This document shows positions 42,753-52,082 of a DNA stretch of 64,000 nucleotides, one piece after another. This stretch comes from Posidoniimonas polymericola. GTDB taxonomy: Bacteria; Planctomycetota; Planctomycetia; Pirellulales; Lacipirellulaceae. The position numbers and the translations under genes are program-made. The stretch spans positions 124,001 to 188,000 of the forward strand of contig NZ_SJPO01000010.1 of NCBI RefSeq assembly GCF_007859935.1, written 5' to 3'. The notes under the pieces were generated by a model, which was not told the origin of the DNA, searched no databases, and saw nothing but the letters and a program-made list of their open reading frames with translations. How positions within the stretch are numbered: the stretch's first letter is position 1; each line of letters begins with the position of its first letter.

Positions 42753-44870
42753 CTAGAAGCCGAACTCGCCGAACCCACCCTCGCGGCCGTAGCCGCCCAT
42801 CTCGCCACGCGTGCCGGGACCGCCGCGTTCTTCCTCGGCGAAGATCAGCTTGTGCATCTCGACGTCGCTCTTCGAGGAGAACTCGTCCTGCACGTACAGC
42901 CGGCCGCTGGCGTCCATCAGCAGCACCCGGCCGGGCGAGGTCACCTCGCGGCTGATCTTGTCGCCGCCCTCGATGTCGAGAAGCGTGACGTTGGTCTTGA
43001 ACTTGAACTCGTCGATCTTCACCAGCCAGTTCTTATCGAGGATCTCGATGTCTTCCACGGTGCGGTTGAGCACGGCGCCGCGGCTGAAGGTCATGATCTG
43101 CTCGGCCTGACGCGCGCGGTTGCCGGCGTCGATGTCGTAGGACTTCACCAGCAGGTCCGCGGTCGGCTCGACGTTCGCCCTGCCAACCGGCGCGGGCTTG
43201 ACGCTCGCGACGTACACCTCGCCGGCTGCCGGGACCGAGATGATCTTGCTCGGCTCGCTCCACTCGGTCTTGCGGAACTTGACCGCGGTGTCCTTGCCGA
43301 GCGCCGCGACCCGTTCCTTGGTCTCGCGATCGAGCTGGTTGAGCGTGACGCCGGGCGCGGCGTTCGGGTCGGCCAGCAGCATCTGGATGCGGTAGCGGTA
43401 ACGCTTGCCCGGCTTCACAGTGAAGTCGAAGAAGCGCACCATCACATTCGGCGCCCCCGCCGAGATGACAAACTCGCCACCCATCCGGTTGGCGCCCATG
43501 CCGCCGCCGTAGCCGCCGCCCATCTCGCCGCCGTAGCCGCCGCCAAACTCGCCCCCCCGGCCGCCGCCGTAGCCGCCGCCAAACTCGCCCCCCCGGCCAC
43601 CACCGTAGCCGCCGCCGAATTCGCCGCCCATGCCACCGCCGTAACCGCCACCGTAGCCGCCGCCAAACTCACCGCCCCGGCCCCCGCCGTAGCCGCCGCC
43701 AAATTCACCGCCCCGGCCGCCTTCAACGGCGCTGAGCAGGTCCGACGGGGTGTTGCCCACGGGGGCGTCGTCGGTGGGGCTGGACTCTTCGAGAGCGTTC
43801 TTGGCGTCGGTTTCCATCTGCAGCGGCACGGCCGAGTGCACGACCTCGCGGCCGAACGCCTTGCCGACAATCGGCGGCAGTGGGAAGGTCATGCTGGGGT
43901 GGTAGTACCGGCTGTCAACCAGCGGGGCCATGCCGGGCACCCAGCTCTGGGTGGCCCGCTGGATCGACACCGCGGACACGAAGTCCATTGGCCGGTTGGT
44001 CGAGGCGTCGCGGAAGCGGACGTCGGTCCACTCGGCGTCGGGGCCGGCGCCGACTTCTTTTCGCTGGACGTAGTAGCCGAGGTACTGCGGCCGGTCACGC
44101 TCGTAGCTGTAGCCCAGGGCGTCGCGGAAGGCGTCCTTGTAGAGCTCATACTGGTCGCCGATCGGAGCGATCGCGGTCACACAGGCGTACGACTTCAGGT
44201 CGACGCGCTCGTCGCCCGAGAGCTGCACACCCATGCCGCGGCGGTTGGTGGTCGGCGCCTGGCGGCGTCCCTCCTGTTCCCCGGTTTCGCCGCCGTAGCC
44301 GCCGAAGCCACGCTCGCCGCCGCCCCCCCGTCCGCCGCCCCGTCCGCCCTCTTCGGCGACCGTGCTGCGTTCGCGCTCGAGCTCGCGCTCTTTCTCACGC
44401 TCGGCCTCGCGGCGGATCTCCTCTTCCATCCGGCGCTTGCGGGTCTCTTCGTCCATCGTGGCGAGCGGCGCTGTGCCGCCGAAGCCCTCCAGGTCGACCG
44501 CCGGCAGCATCAGCGGGTCCGAACGCAGCACGATCGGCGGCACCGGGGGAGAGCCCCACACGCCACGGGCCTCGTAGGCGTCGATCGGCACCTCGGTCGA
44601 CAGCCTCGGCTGCCAGGTGTCGGCGATCTGGATCCCGTTCTCGGGGTCCTCGGCCGGGTCGGGCGCGTCGGCCGCGGTGAAGTTGTTGATGTTGCTTGTG
44701 GCGGTCTGGACGATCCGCGTGAGGTCGGCCGGGTCGTCTTGGATCCCCTCAGCCCCCAGCGAGGCGTACAGCAGGTACGCGGCGGCCCCGCCGAAGATCG
44801 CCATCCCGATCTTCTCGCCGTGGTTGAGCAGCAGCGCCTTGGCGAATCCGGCGTTCTTGGCGGTCTTCAT
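42753..44870 (-). CDS. Single-TM protein with GGEFGGGYGG repeats (PilP position)
   Basis: The start at 44870 (MKTAKNAGFAKALLLNHGEKIGMAIFGGAAAYLLYASLG) gives 705 residues with one membrane segment near residues 26-40. After it come a highly charged Glu/Arg helix (about 165-200) and a short Gly/Arg stretch. A soluble domain (DLKSYACVTAIAPIGDQYELYKDAF) is followed at about residues 380-463 by a glycine-rich block of repeated GGRGGEFGGGYGG. A beta-type domain (VRFFDFTVKPGKRYRYRIQMLLADPNA) ends in GGYGREGGFGEFGF. I recognise no named family. Position between the PilO-like gene and the secretin gene suggests a linker between inner-membrane platform and secretin. Confidence 0.8.
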   Translation of the reverse strand: MKTAKNAGFAKALLLNHGEKIGMAIFGGAAAYLLYASLGAEGIQDDPADLTRIVQTATSNINNFTAADAPDPAEDPENGIQIADTWQPRLSTEVPIDAYEARGVWGSPPVPPIVLRSDPLMLPAVDLEGFGGTAPLATMDEETRKRRMEEEIRREAEREKERELERERSTVAEEGGRGGGRGGGGERGFGGYGGETGEQEGRRQAPTTNRRGMGVQLSGDERVDLKSYACVTAIAPIGDQYELYKDAFRDALGYSYERDRPQYLGYYVQRKEVGAGPDAEWTDVRFRDASTNRPMDFVSAVSIQRATQSWVPGMAPLVDSRYYHPSMTFPLPPIVGKAFGREVVHSAVPLQMETDAKNALEESSPTDDAPVGNTPSDLLSAVEGGRGGEFGGGYGGGRGGEFGGGYGGGYGGGMGGEFGGGYGGGRGGEFGGGYGGGRGGEFGGGYGGEMGGGYGGGMGANRMGGEFVISAGAPNVMVRFFDFTVKPGKRYRYRIQMLLADPNAAPGVTLNQLDRETKERVAALGKDTAVKFRKTEWSEPSKIISVPAAGEVYVASVKPAPVGRANVEPTADLLVKSYDIDAGNRARQAEQIMTFSRGAVLNRTVEDIEILDKNWLVKIDEFKFKTNVTLLDIEGGDKISREVTSPGRVLLMDASGRLYVQDEFSSKSDVEMHKLIFAEEERGGPGTRGEMGGYGREGGFGEFGF
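43499..43727 (-). repeat. Tandem glycine-codon repeat in the PilP-position gene
   Basis: Imperfect repeats of about 39 bases encode GGRGGEFGGGYGG and shorter GGGYGGGMGG variants. The units are nearly identical at DNA level, so copy number is likely to vary between strains by slippage or recombination. Confidence 0.8.
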
Positions 44871-44934
44871 TGCGCCAGTCCTTGGTAGCTTTGGGTTGAA
44901 CGTAGTGAAAGGTCGGGGCCGCAGCACCGCGTGT

Positions 44935-46392
44935 CTAGATGTCGCTGGCGAGCTCATCGCCGGTGGTCGGGACGGCCAGCACGTTCTCGTCGGGCGGGTA
45001 GAAGATGTACACCAACCCCTCGATCACGACCTGGTCCCGCACGTTCGGCTCGCGGTTGAAGGCCATGACCTCGCTGTTGCCTCCCATCCCGCCCCCGCCG
45101 AAGCCGCCCCTGCCGCGGCTGCGGCCGCCGCCGCCGCCAAAATCAGCGTCCGATTGCGGGTTGATCCGCACCTCTTGGACCTCGACCTGCAGCGGGGCGT
45201 TGGCCAGCTCGATCATCAGGTGGTTGAGCCACCGCTGGTCGAGCCGCAGAACCAATCGCACCGGCAGCCGTTTGTACTCCGTGCCGTACTTAAATTCGCC
45301 TTCGGTGGGGGCGGTCATCGCGGTCCCCTCGGCGTCGACGTAGCGATTGGCGAGCAGCATGGTCTTCTCGTCGACTCCCTCACCACCCATGCCGCCGAAC
45401 TCGCCTCCCATGCCGCCGAATTCGCCGCCCCGGCCGCCGCCAAACTCCCCTCCTCCCATGGCGCCGAACTCTCCTCCGCCCATGCCGCCGAACTCGCCTC
45501 CCATGCCGCCGAATTCGCCGCCCCGGCCAGCGGTCGTTTCCTGCGGAACAAAGATGCGGCCGCCGGTCGTCGCGCTGCGGTTGGCCTTGGAACCGACCTG
45601 CATCGCAAAAATGTCACGCACCGCGGCGTTGCTGTAGCGGTCGGAACGGGCCGCCTCGTTGGTGTTAGCGATCGCGCGGAGCAGGGTCTCGTAGACCCAC
45701 AGGTCCTCTTGAGTCACCCAGATGGCGATCGAGCTAGGGCGTTTATCCCAGTTGAGCTGCTCGCGGACTTCGGCCTGGTCGTGCCACTGCACGAGGAAAT
45801 CACGGCCGACAAGGTCTTCGGGAAGCGCTGGGCCGCCGCCGCCCCTGCCGCCGAACTCGCCTCCCATGCCGCCGCCGAACTCACCCCCCCGACCGCCGCC
45901 GAAACCACCGCGTCCGCCGCGGCCGCCGTCGGCCGGCAGCTCGATCGCCTTGACGATCTTCGGTAGGTTGGGGAAGGTCCGCTGGGCGTAGTTGAGGTAG
46001 CGGTCGCGCATGATCGGCAGGATCTCATCGCCGAAGTTCAGCTTCGAAAGTTCCTTGACGAAGTCGGCCCGCAGCTCGGACGGCCACTGCAGCACCTCCC
46101 GCGCCTGGCGGTCGTACAGGGCCTCCCACGCGGTCCGCACCTTGGCGGCCAACGCGGCGTTCTCGCGTGACTGAACTTTGTTGACATCGGGGTTCGGGTG
46201 GAACGGCTTGTTTTGGATGCCCTTCGCCGCGCTGATCTTCGACTCGATCGCGCTGGTGTTGGCGGCGATCTCGGTCTGCAGCTGCGACGAACCCATCTGC
46301 CAGGCCACCGACGCGACGATGATCGCCAGCAAGATCAGCACCCAGAAGTGGTGACGCTTGAGCCATTCGAGGGCGACTTTTACCTGATCCAT
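44935..46392 (-). CDS. PilO-like single-TM protein with GGEFGG repeats
   Basis: This 485-residue protein has a short cytoplasmic start (MDQVKVALEWLKRHH), one membrane helix (FWVLILLAIIVASVAWQMG) and a coiled-coil region, the layout of PilO-type alignment proteins. Two glycine-rich blocks interrupt it: about residues 155-190 (GGRGGFGGGRGGEFGGGMGG) and about 290-340 (repeated GGEFGGMGGEFGG). C-terminal to them, LPVRLVLRLDQRWLNHLMIELANAPLQVEVQEVRINP resembles the ferredoxin-like fold of PilO/GspM proteins. It lies between the PilM/PilN fusion and the PilP-position gene. Confidence 0.78.
   Translation of the reverse strand: MDQVKVALEWLKRHHFWVLILLAIIVASVAWQMGSSQLQTEIAANTSAIESKISAAKGIQNKPFHPNPDVNKVQSRENAALAAKVRTAWEALYDRQAREVLQWPSELRADFVKELSKLNFGDEILPIMRDRYLNYAQRTFPNLPKIVKAIELPADGGRGGRGGFGGGRGGEFGGGMGGEFGGRGGGGPALPEDLVGRDFLVQWHDQAEVREQLNWDKRPSSIAIWVTQEDLWVYETLLRAIANTNEAARSDRYSNAAVRDIFAMQVGSKANRSATTGGRIFVPQETTAGRGGEFGGMGGEFGGMGGGEFGAMGGGEFGGGRGGEFGGMGGEFGGMGGEGVDEKTMLLANRYVDAEGTAMTAPTEGEFKYGTEYKRLPVRLVLRLDQRWLNHLMIELANAPLQVEVQEVRINPQSDADFGGGGGRSRGRGGFGGGGMGGNSEVMAFNREPNVRDQVVIEGLVYIFYPPDENVLAVPTTGDELASDI
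45364..45534 (-). repeat. Tandem glycine-codon repeat in the PilO-like gene
   Basis: Near-identical repeats of about 21-27 bases encode GGMGGEFGG and GGGEFGA/GGGRGGEF variants. The same peptide motif GGEFGG recurs in the neighbouring PilP-position gene. Confidence 0.8.
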
Positions 46393-46504
46393 GAAAACTT
46401 GCTCCAGCAGGGGACGCCGCGCAGGGCGGCGGGCTTGCTATGAGGGTGGGCTGGTAGGGAAACGGGGTTCGGTGGTTGAGCCGGTCTAGTTCAGCCGGTC
46501 CGGT

Positions 46505-48946
46505 TCAGCCGGCAAAGCCGCCGGCGCCGCCCGTCGAGGCGGTGCCATCAAATTCGGCTTCTCCGGCTGGTTTATTGCGTTCGTGCCGCGGGGTCGGCTG
46601 CCACAGGAACTGCAGCTTGAAGTCGTAACGCCGCAGCTTCCACAACCCGGCCTCGGGGTCGACCGGTTCGGCGTCCCGCGGCTGGCGGCGGACGCCCGGC
46701 TTGCGGACGGCAAACGGGTCGGCTTCCTCCTCGCCCATCCCGCGGCGGCGGTTGGCATTGTCCTCGCCGAACGCCGCTTCGGGGTCGTACAGGACGGTCT
46801 CGATGCGGCCCTTGGTCACGACCACCGGGTAGCTGATGCCCAGCTTGGCGATCGGCACGTCGACCAGCTCGCCGTTCGGGCCGTCGGGCAGCTTGATCGA
46901 CTTCTCGAGCAGGTTCTTGATCAGCGTCCGGCGGACGAAGTCCTCACCCTCGTCGGAGCTCAGGGAATCGACTTCGACCGCGGTGTTGTTGTTGTGGAAG
47001 TGGTGGCCGGTGAGCTCGACCACGTAGCCTGGGCCGGTGGGACCGGCGGTGGTTGCTTCGTCGCCGAAGCCCTGGTCGCCCATGCCGTCGCCCATGCCCC
47101 CTCCCACGCCGGGTTCGGCCATGCCGTCTTGCATCGCCGGATCGCCGGCGAGGTCGTCAACCGGGCTCGGCGCCGGGTCGCTGCCGGCGAGCGGAAGCGC
47201 TTCGTCCTCGACGACCTCGGGCTGCGTTGGCGCCGGGGCCGGGGCCGCCCCGGTGGCGGCTGCTGCGGCGGCGGTCCGCTCTGCCTTTTCGGCGTCGTCG
47301 ACTGCCTTCTTCTTCGCGGCGACCTCGGCCGCGCGGGCCGCGACGTAGGCCTCGGACTTGCTGGCCTCCTCGTAGTACTTGGCTACCGCGCCGGTGAACC
47401 AGGTCGAGAGGTCGTCGAAGTGCTGCACGTCCATGCTCTGGATGTGCAGCTCCTCGCGCAGCGTGACGTCCTTGGCGGTCCGCTCTCGCTCCTCGCGGGG
47501 GCGCTGGTCGACCGGCACGGCGTCGTCGACCGCCTTGACCAACTCGGGCCACAGCAGGCGGCCGTCGGCGTTGCTCTGCAGGTTGTCGCCAACGGTCCTG
47601 AGCGTGTTGAACTGCTCCTTGAGGTTGGTGAACTCGCCGGTGTAGGTAGACGAGGTCCGCGACAGCGTCTCGGCCTGCTTGATCGGGCCGCTCCAGTCGC
47701 CGGCGACGTCCACCGTCTGCCAGGCGCCGAAGTAGCCGGCGTAGTTGGCGGTCATGCCGACCATCAGCAGCGCGGCCGCGGCGACCGCCCACGGCTTCTT
47801 GCCCCGGACCAGCCGGGAGGTGATCAGCTCGTCGGGCAGCAGGTCGGTCGACAGCTTGGCGAGCCCCAGCCCCTGCACGCACAGGCCGTACGCGGTCGCG
47901 AACGCCAGCTGATTCTCCTCGAACTGCGGCGTCGATGTGACGCTTCCGCCGACCAGGCCGGGGAACTCCTTGATCGGGGTCACCTCCTGGTCGAGGTTCT
48001 GCGAGAGGAACCGCTGAAGGCCGGGCAGCTTCATCGGGTTGCCCAGCGCGATCACCTCCTCGAGCTCGGCGCCGCGGTTGTTGCTCATGAAGAAGCCGAG
48101 CGACCGCTGGATCTCGGCGGCCAGGTCGCTAAACACCGGCCGCATCGCCTGGAAGATCGCCTTGGGGTCCTCGGCCTTCTTGGCGTTCCGCTTGAGGTGC
48201 TCCGCCTTGGCGAAGGTAAGCTTCAGCTCTTTGGTGAGCGCCTTAGTGAAGTGCGAGCCGCCGATTGGGATGTTGCGCTGCCACACCCGGAAGCCATTGG
48301 TGATGACCAGGTCCGTAGTGTCGGCCCCGAGCGACAACAGCACCTTCGACGGCGGCGGGCTCTCCGGGTCGAACGGCGGCGCGTCCTCCAGGTTGTTCAT
48401 GCGGTCGAAGCATGCGTAATTGTAGACCGCCAGCGGGGCGAGCTGGATGATGTCGACCTCAATGCCGGCCGCCTCGAGCGGCTCGAGCGCCTTGGCGACC
48501 TGGTCCCGCTTCATCGCGAACAGGCCGACCTCGGTCTCCAGCGCGTAGCCCTCGTCCTGGCTGCCGCCTTCGAGCGGCTGGTAGTCCCAGACGACGTCTT
48601 CCAGCGCGAAGGGGATCTGCTGCCGGGCCTCGTACTTGACGATGTCCGGGATCTTCTTGGCCTCGACCGGCGGCAGCTTGATGAACCGCGCCAGGCCGCT
48701 CTGGCCGGGCACCGACATCGCCACGCGGTCGCCCTTGACCTCGTTGCGCGAGAGGAAGGTCTCGATCGCCTCGCGGATCAGCTCATCGCGATCGGCGTCG
48801 GGCTGACTTAGGATCTTCGGGTACTCGATGTAATCGAACGCCTCGACAACGATTTTATTCGTGTCTTTTTCGTGCGCGCGGCAGCGCAACGCCTTGAGCG
48901 CGCACTGACCGATATCGATACCCCAAACGGCGCCGGACTTGGCCAT
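46505..48946 (-). CDS. PilM/PilN fusion protein (type IV pilus/T2SS platform)
   Basis: The N-terminal 360 residues are PilM-type actin-like ATPase: GAVWGIDIGQCALKALRCR, AMSVPGQSGLARFIKLPPVE, LLSLGADTTDLVITNG, and RSLGFFMSNNRGAELEEVIALGNPMKLPGLQRFL. A single membrane helix near residue 390-408 (WAVAAAALLMVGMTANYAGYFG) is followed by a PilN-like periplasmic part with coiled coil, an Ala/Pro-rich linker and a C-terminal domain (YVVELTGHHFHNNNTAVEV). In most bacteria PilM and PilN are separate; here they seem fused into 813 residues. It is the first gene of the operon leading to the PilO-like, PilP-position and secretin genes. Confidence 0.85.
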   Translation of the reverse strand: MAKSGAVWGIDIGQCALKALRCRAHEKDTNKIVVEAFDYIEYPKILSQPDADRDELIREAIETFLSRNEVKGDRVAMSVPGQSGLARFIKLPPVEAKKIPDIVKYEARQQIPFALEDVVWDYQPLEGGSQDEGYALETEVGLFAMKRDQVAKALEPLEAAGIEVDIIQLAPLAVYNYACFDRMNNLEDAPPFDPESPPPSKVLLSLGADTTDLVITNGFRVWQRNIPIGGSHFTKALTKELKLTFAKAEHLKRNAKKAEDPKAIFQAMRPVFSDLAAEIQRSLGFFMSNNRGAELEEVIALGNPMKLPGLQRFLSQNLDQEVTPIKEFPGLVGGSVTSTPQFEENQLAFATAYGLCVQGLGLAKLSTDLLPDELITSRLVRGKKPWAVAAAALLMVGMTANYAGYFGAWQTVDVAGDWSGPIKQAETLSRTSSTYTGEFTNLKEQFNTLRTVGDNLQSNADGRLLWPELVKAVDDAVPVDQRPREERERTAKDVTLREELHIQSMDVQHFDDLSTWFTGAVAKYYEEASKSEAYVAARAAEVAAKKKAVDDAEKAERTAAAAAATGAAPAPAPTQPEVVEDEALPLAGSDPAPSPVDDLAGDPAMQDGMAEPGVGGGMGDGMGDQGFGDEATTAGPTGPGYVVELTGHHFHNNNTAVEVDSLSSDEGEDFVRRTLIKNLLEKSIKLPDGPNGELVDVPIAKLGISYPVVVTKGRIETVLYDPEAAFGEDNANRRRGMGEEEADPFAVRKPGVRRQPRDAEPVDPEAGLWKLRRYDFKLQFLWQPTPRHERNKPAGEAEFDGTASTGGAGGFAG

Positions 48947-49347
48947 TCTTGTCGTTTCCTCTGTTCCGTAGAGCGTGCGTTTCGTCGCCGCGCTGCAAGC
49001 CTCTCATCATACCGAGCCCGTGAGGGCGACGCGGCGACGAAAAACGTACCGCCCCCGATTTTCCCGGCAATCGCCGCCATTCCCGCCAGCGGCGGCAGGT
49101 CGGACGAGCGCCCTCGGGGCGAGACCCAATCAGTGAGAAGCGTCAACCGGGGAGGGAGTTCCATAATCCATCCGGCTGGGCCGCTTCCCGTCAGCGGCCT
49201 GTTGTCGTAACCTCCATTCTAATCTGACTTTGGAGCCTGGGTAGTCTTTGGTTTGGGGCATCTCGGGCGGCAGCACCGCGTCCCGGGGCTGGTTATCCCG
49301 GACGATTGTCAAATCCCGACCCCTATCCCAGCAAACTGTGGCATCGC
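48947..49347. other. Divergent intergenic region
   Basis: About 400 bases between the minus-strand pilM-type operon and the plus-strand GH38-like gene. Both promoters should lie here, but none stands out. AGAGGAAACGACAAG just before the PilM start is its ribosome binding site. No gene is seen. Confidence 0.55.
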
Positions 49348-52026
49348 ATGGACTTACGGAGCGTCATCACCGTATTGCCCTGTGACGGCCTGGGCGACTT
49401 CCCGACCCACCTGACCGAGCGGGACTCCGCCACCGTGCTGCACAGCTGGACCGCCGCCTGGCGGCCCGAGCTGCTGGCCGCAACTAAGCGGCTGCCCCGC
49501 GTCGGTTCGGCCTACTCGCCGCCTGCGGTCGAGAACATCTCGGGCGCCGTGCTCATCATCCCGCCGCTCAGCGACACCCGCGAACTGGCGTCCTGGCGAG
49601 AGGAGCTCGCGGCGGACAGCGAGTCGACCATCCAACTAGTGGAAGGATTCGAGCATCGGGACAAGATTATTGCCGACCTCGCGGCGCGGGGGCTGACGCT
49701 CACGCCAACCGGCGACCGCTGGGCCCCCGAGTTCTACGCACTCGGCTACGCCTTCGTTCAGGCCGAGCTGCTGACCCGGGCCCTCAGCACCGGCTCGATC
49801 ATCAGCCTCGACGAGCTCGAGCAGCGGGCGGTAAGCGCCGCGCAGGGCGCCGTTGCCGGGGATGACCAGCAGGCAGAGGCAGGCCTGCGGGGCGTGTACG
49901 ACCTGCTCGAGCAGGCCCGCGACCACTCGTTCGCGGTGCGGACCTACCTGCTCGACCTAGTGCTGCTGAGCGACCCGACGCGCGGCGCGGGCCTCCAGCA
50001 AGAGCTCGACGAGCCGTCGCCCAAGAGCTACCTGCTGACGCCCGAGCTCTGCGACCAACTAACGGACGCCCCGACCGTGTCAGCGCGGCTGAACGGCGAG
50101 TGCCTGGTCGCGACCTGTGGCGACCACCAGCTGACAAGCCTCTCGCCTGCCGCGGCCCGCCGCCGCGTGCAGCAAGCAGTGGACGCGGTCGCCCAGCACT
50201 ACCCGAACGGGCGCCCGGCGTTCGCCCAAACGCACGGCGGTGTGCCGCCGCGGCTGTCGGCAATCGCCAAGGAGTGCGACGCCGCTGGGCTGCTCGTGGC
50301 TCCGCTCGACGGCGTGCGGCCGCCGGCAGTCGAGGAGCGGCGGTTTGCCTGGCAGAACGCCGACGGCGAGCACACCGAAACCCTCGCCCTCGCCCCCCAC
50401 AACGCCGCGTCTGCCGGCGCCCTGCTCGGGCTCGGCGCGCAGCTGAGCGAATCGCTGTACCGCGACGCGGTCTCGACCGAGCTCTTTGCGGCCTGGGCCG
50501 GACACCGGCACGAGCTGTTCGACGACCTCCGTCGGGTCGCGACCCGCAGCACCCTGCTCGGCCGGCTGCTGACGGTCGACCAGTACTTTTCGGACACGCT
50601 CGGCGTGGCGCCAATCAGCGTTGTGAGCGACGACCAGCTTGCCGTGTTCGCGCCCTCGGCGCCGTCGGCGCCCCGCAACGAAGAGGTGCTCGCCGGCATG
50701 GCCGAGTACGCCGAGGCGCTGGTCGGCCTGGATGGCGGGCCTGGAGACGTATGCCGCAGCGACGCGGGCGCTAGCGAGCTGGCGACGCGAATAGGAAGGT
50801 CCGTCGCGCGGGTGAAGCCCGCCGGCGGCAAGCCGGAGATAAGACCAGAAGGAACACCAGAAGTACAACCAGAGGGAAGAATCGTCGTTAACGACCGAAG
50901 CTACAGCGCGGTGGTGCTGCTCGGGAAATGCGTAGAAGTGGGACGCCCGTGCGACCTGACATCGGCGACGCTAGTCCCCGACGTGCCGGCGCTCGGCTAC
51001 CGCGTGATCGGCCCCAGCGACCCGCCGACGCTGGCCAAGAACGCCCCGCCGCGCGCGACCAGCGACGGTCTGCAGAACGAGTTCTTCCAAGTGCTGATCG
51101 ACCCAGAGACCGGCGGGGTGCGTTCATTCCGCACACAAACCAAACGCAGCAACCGCTTGTCGCAGCGGATCGGCGTCCGCCGCGGCCCACGCCGCGTCGA
51201 CCTGCCGATCCGCGTTGAACGCGACGAGGCCCGCGTGTTGGCCTGCTCTGCGGACCGCGGCGCGACGTCGGTTGCGGGGCGGCTGTTCGACCTGAAGGGG
51301 GGCCTGATCGCGCGCTTCGAGCAACGCTACTACCTGCTGGCCCGCTGCAACCGGCTGTACGTCGACATCCTGCTCGACACGACCGACGCCACCACAACCC
51401 TCGACGATCTGTGCTTAACCAGCCGGGTCGCGTTGCCGGAGGAAGACTGGTTGATCAGCCGGGGCGTGCAGTGGACGCGGCTGCCGACGCACCGCAGCAG
51501 CTTCGCCGCGACCGACTACGTCCACGCCGCGGCGGCCGAAGGCTCGGTGACGCTGGCCGGCGACCGTTTCAGCGAGCACATCCGCTTCGGCGGGCGGATG
51601 CTCGACAGCCTGCTCACCCGCGAACCCGCGGGCCGCAGCTTCCACCGGCTCGCGTTTGGCCTGGATGAACCGCGGCCGCTGCGGGTCACGCTGGACCTGC
51701 GTTCGCAGTATGCGGCGGCGGCCGAAGCAGGGTGCGCCGCGGCGATCGGCGAATCGGGTTGGCTTGCTCATCTTGATTGCGGCAATGTTCAGGCATCTCG
51801 GCTCACGACTAAGCCGCTAGACACCGGGGCGCTGGGCCTACAGATCGACCTGGTCGAGACCGAAGGCCGCAGCGCCGACGTGCGTGTGCGGCTGGCGAAA
51901 TACCCCAAGGCCGCGTTCTGGATTGCTGCGGGCGGGCAGCGGGGTGGCATGCTCGACCTCGTTGGCGAGGCCGTGGTCGTGCCGCTCAGTGCGTACGAAT
52001 CGCGGCGGATCGAGCTCACTTGGTAA
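49348..52026 (+). CDS. Large protein with GH38 alpha-mannosidase-like C-terminal region
   Basis: The ATG at 49348 (MDLRSVITVLPCDGLGDFPTHL) is preferred over a TTG 14 codons upstream; it gives 892 residues. The C-terminal half resembles the beta-sandwich part of GH38 enzymes: GLQNEFFQVLIDPETGGVRSF followed by NRLSQRIGVR, then RFEQRYYLLARCNRLYVDI. The N-terminal half (AFVQAELLTRALSTG, PNGRPAFAQTHGGVPPRL) does not show the expected GH38 nucleophile motif. It may be a degenerate or distantly related carbohydrate-active enzyme of planctomycetes. No signal peptide is visible. Function is open. Confidence 0.6.
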   Translation: MDLRSVITVLPCDGLGDFPTHLTERDSATVLHSWTAAWRPELLAATKRLPRVGSAYSPPAVENISGAVLIIPPLSDTRELASWREELAADSESTIQLVEGFEHRDKIIADLAARGLTLTPTGDRWAPEFYALGYAFVQAELLTRALSTGSIISLDELEQRAVSAAQGAVAGDDQQAEAGLRGVYDLLEQARDHSFAVRTYLLDLVLLSDPTRGAGLQQELDEPSPKSYLLTPELCDQLTDAPTVSARLNGECLVATCGDHQLTSLSPAAARRRVQQAVDAVAQHYPNGRPAFAQTHGGVPPRLSAIAKECDAAGLLVAPLDGVRPPAVEERRFAWQNADGEHTETLALAPHNAASAGALLGLGAQLSESLYRDAVSTELFAAWAGHRHELFDDLRRVATRSTLLGRLLTVDQYFSDTLGVAPISVVSDDQLAVFAPSAPSAPRNEEVLAGMAEYAEALVGLDGGPGDVCRSDAGASELATRIGRSVARVKPAGGKPEIRPEGTPEVQPEGRIVVNDRSYSAVVLLGKCVEVGRPCDLTSATLVPDVPALGYRVIGPSDPPTLAKNAPPRATSDGLQNEFFQVLIDPETGGVRSFRTQTKRSNRLSQRIGVRRGPRRVDLPIRVERDEARVLACSADRGATSVAGRLFDLKGGLIARFEQRYYLLARCNRLYVDILLDTTDATTTLDDLCLTSRVALPEEDWLISRGVQWTRLPTHRSSFAATDYVHAAAAEGSVTLAGDRFSEHIRFGGRMLDSLLTREPAGRSFHRLAFGLDEPRPLRVTLDLRSQYAAAAEAGCAAAIGESGWLAHLDCGNVQASRLTTKPLDTGALGLQIDLVETEGRSADVRVRLAKYPKAAFWIAAGGQRGGMLDLVGEAVVVPLSAYESRRIELTW

Positions 52027-52082
52027 CCCCGCCGGGCCAGATTAGGATAGAGCGGGACCCCACCCCTCGCCAACGCTGCTAA

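Noticed and set aside
42299-42808. 170-codon N-terminal extension of the secretin ORF
   Set aside because: The extension has no export signal at its start, is Arg/Pro-rich and spans a terminator; the TTG at 42298 has a proper ribosome binding site and signal peptide.
43499-45534. CRISPR-like repeat arrays
   Set aside because: The repeats are in-frame glycine codon repeats within two genes, without spacers.
46583-48811. 742-codon plus-strand ORF antisense to the PilM/PilN fusion
   Set aside because: Its composition mirrors the real gene; the minus-strand frame has clear PilM motifs.
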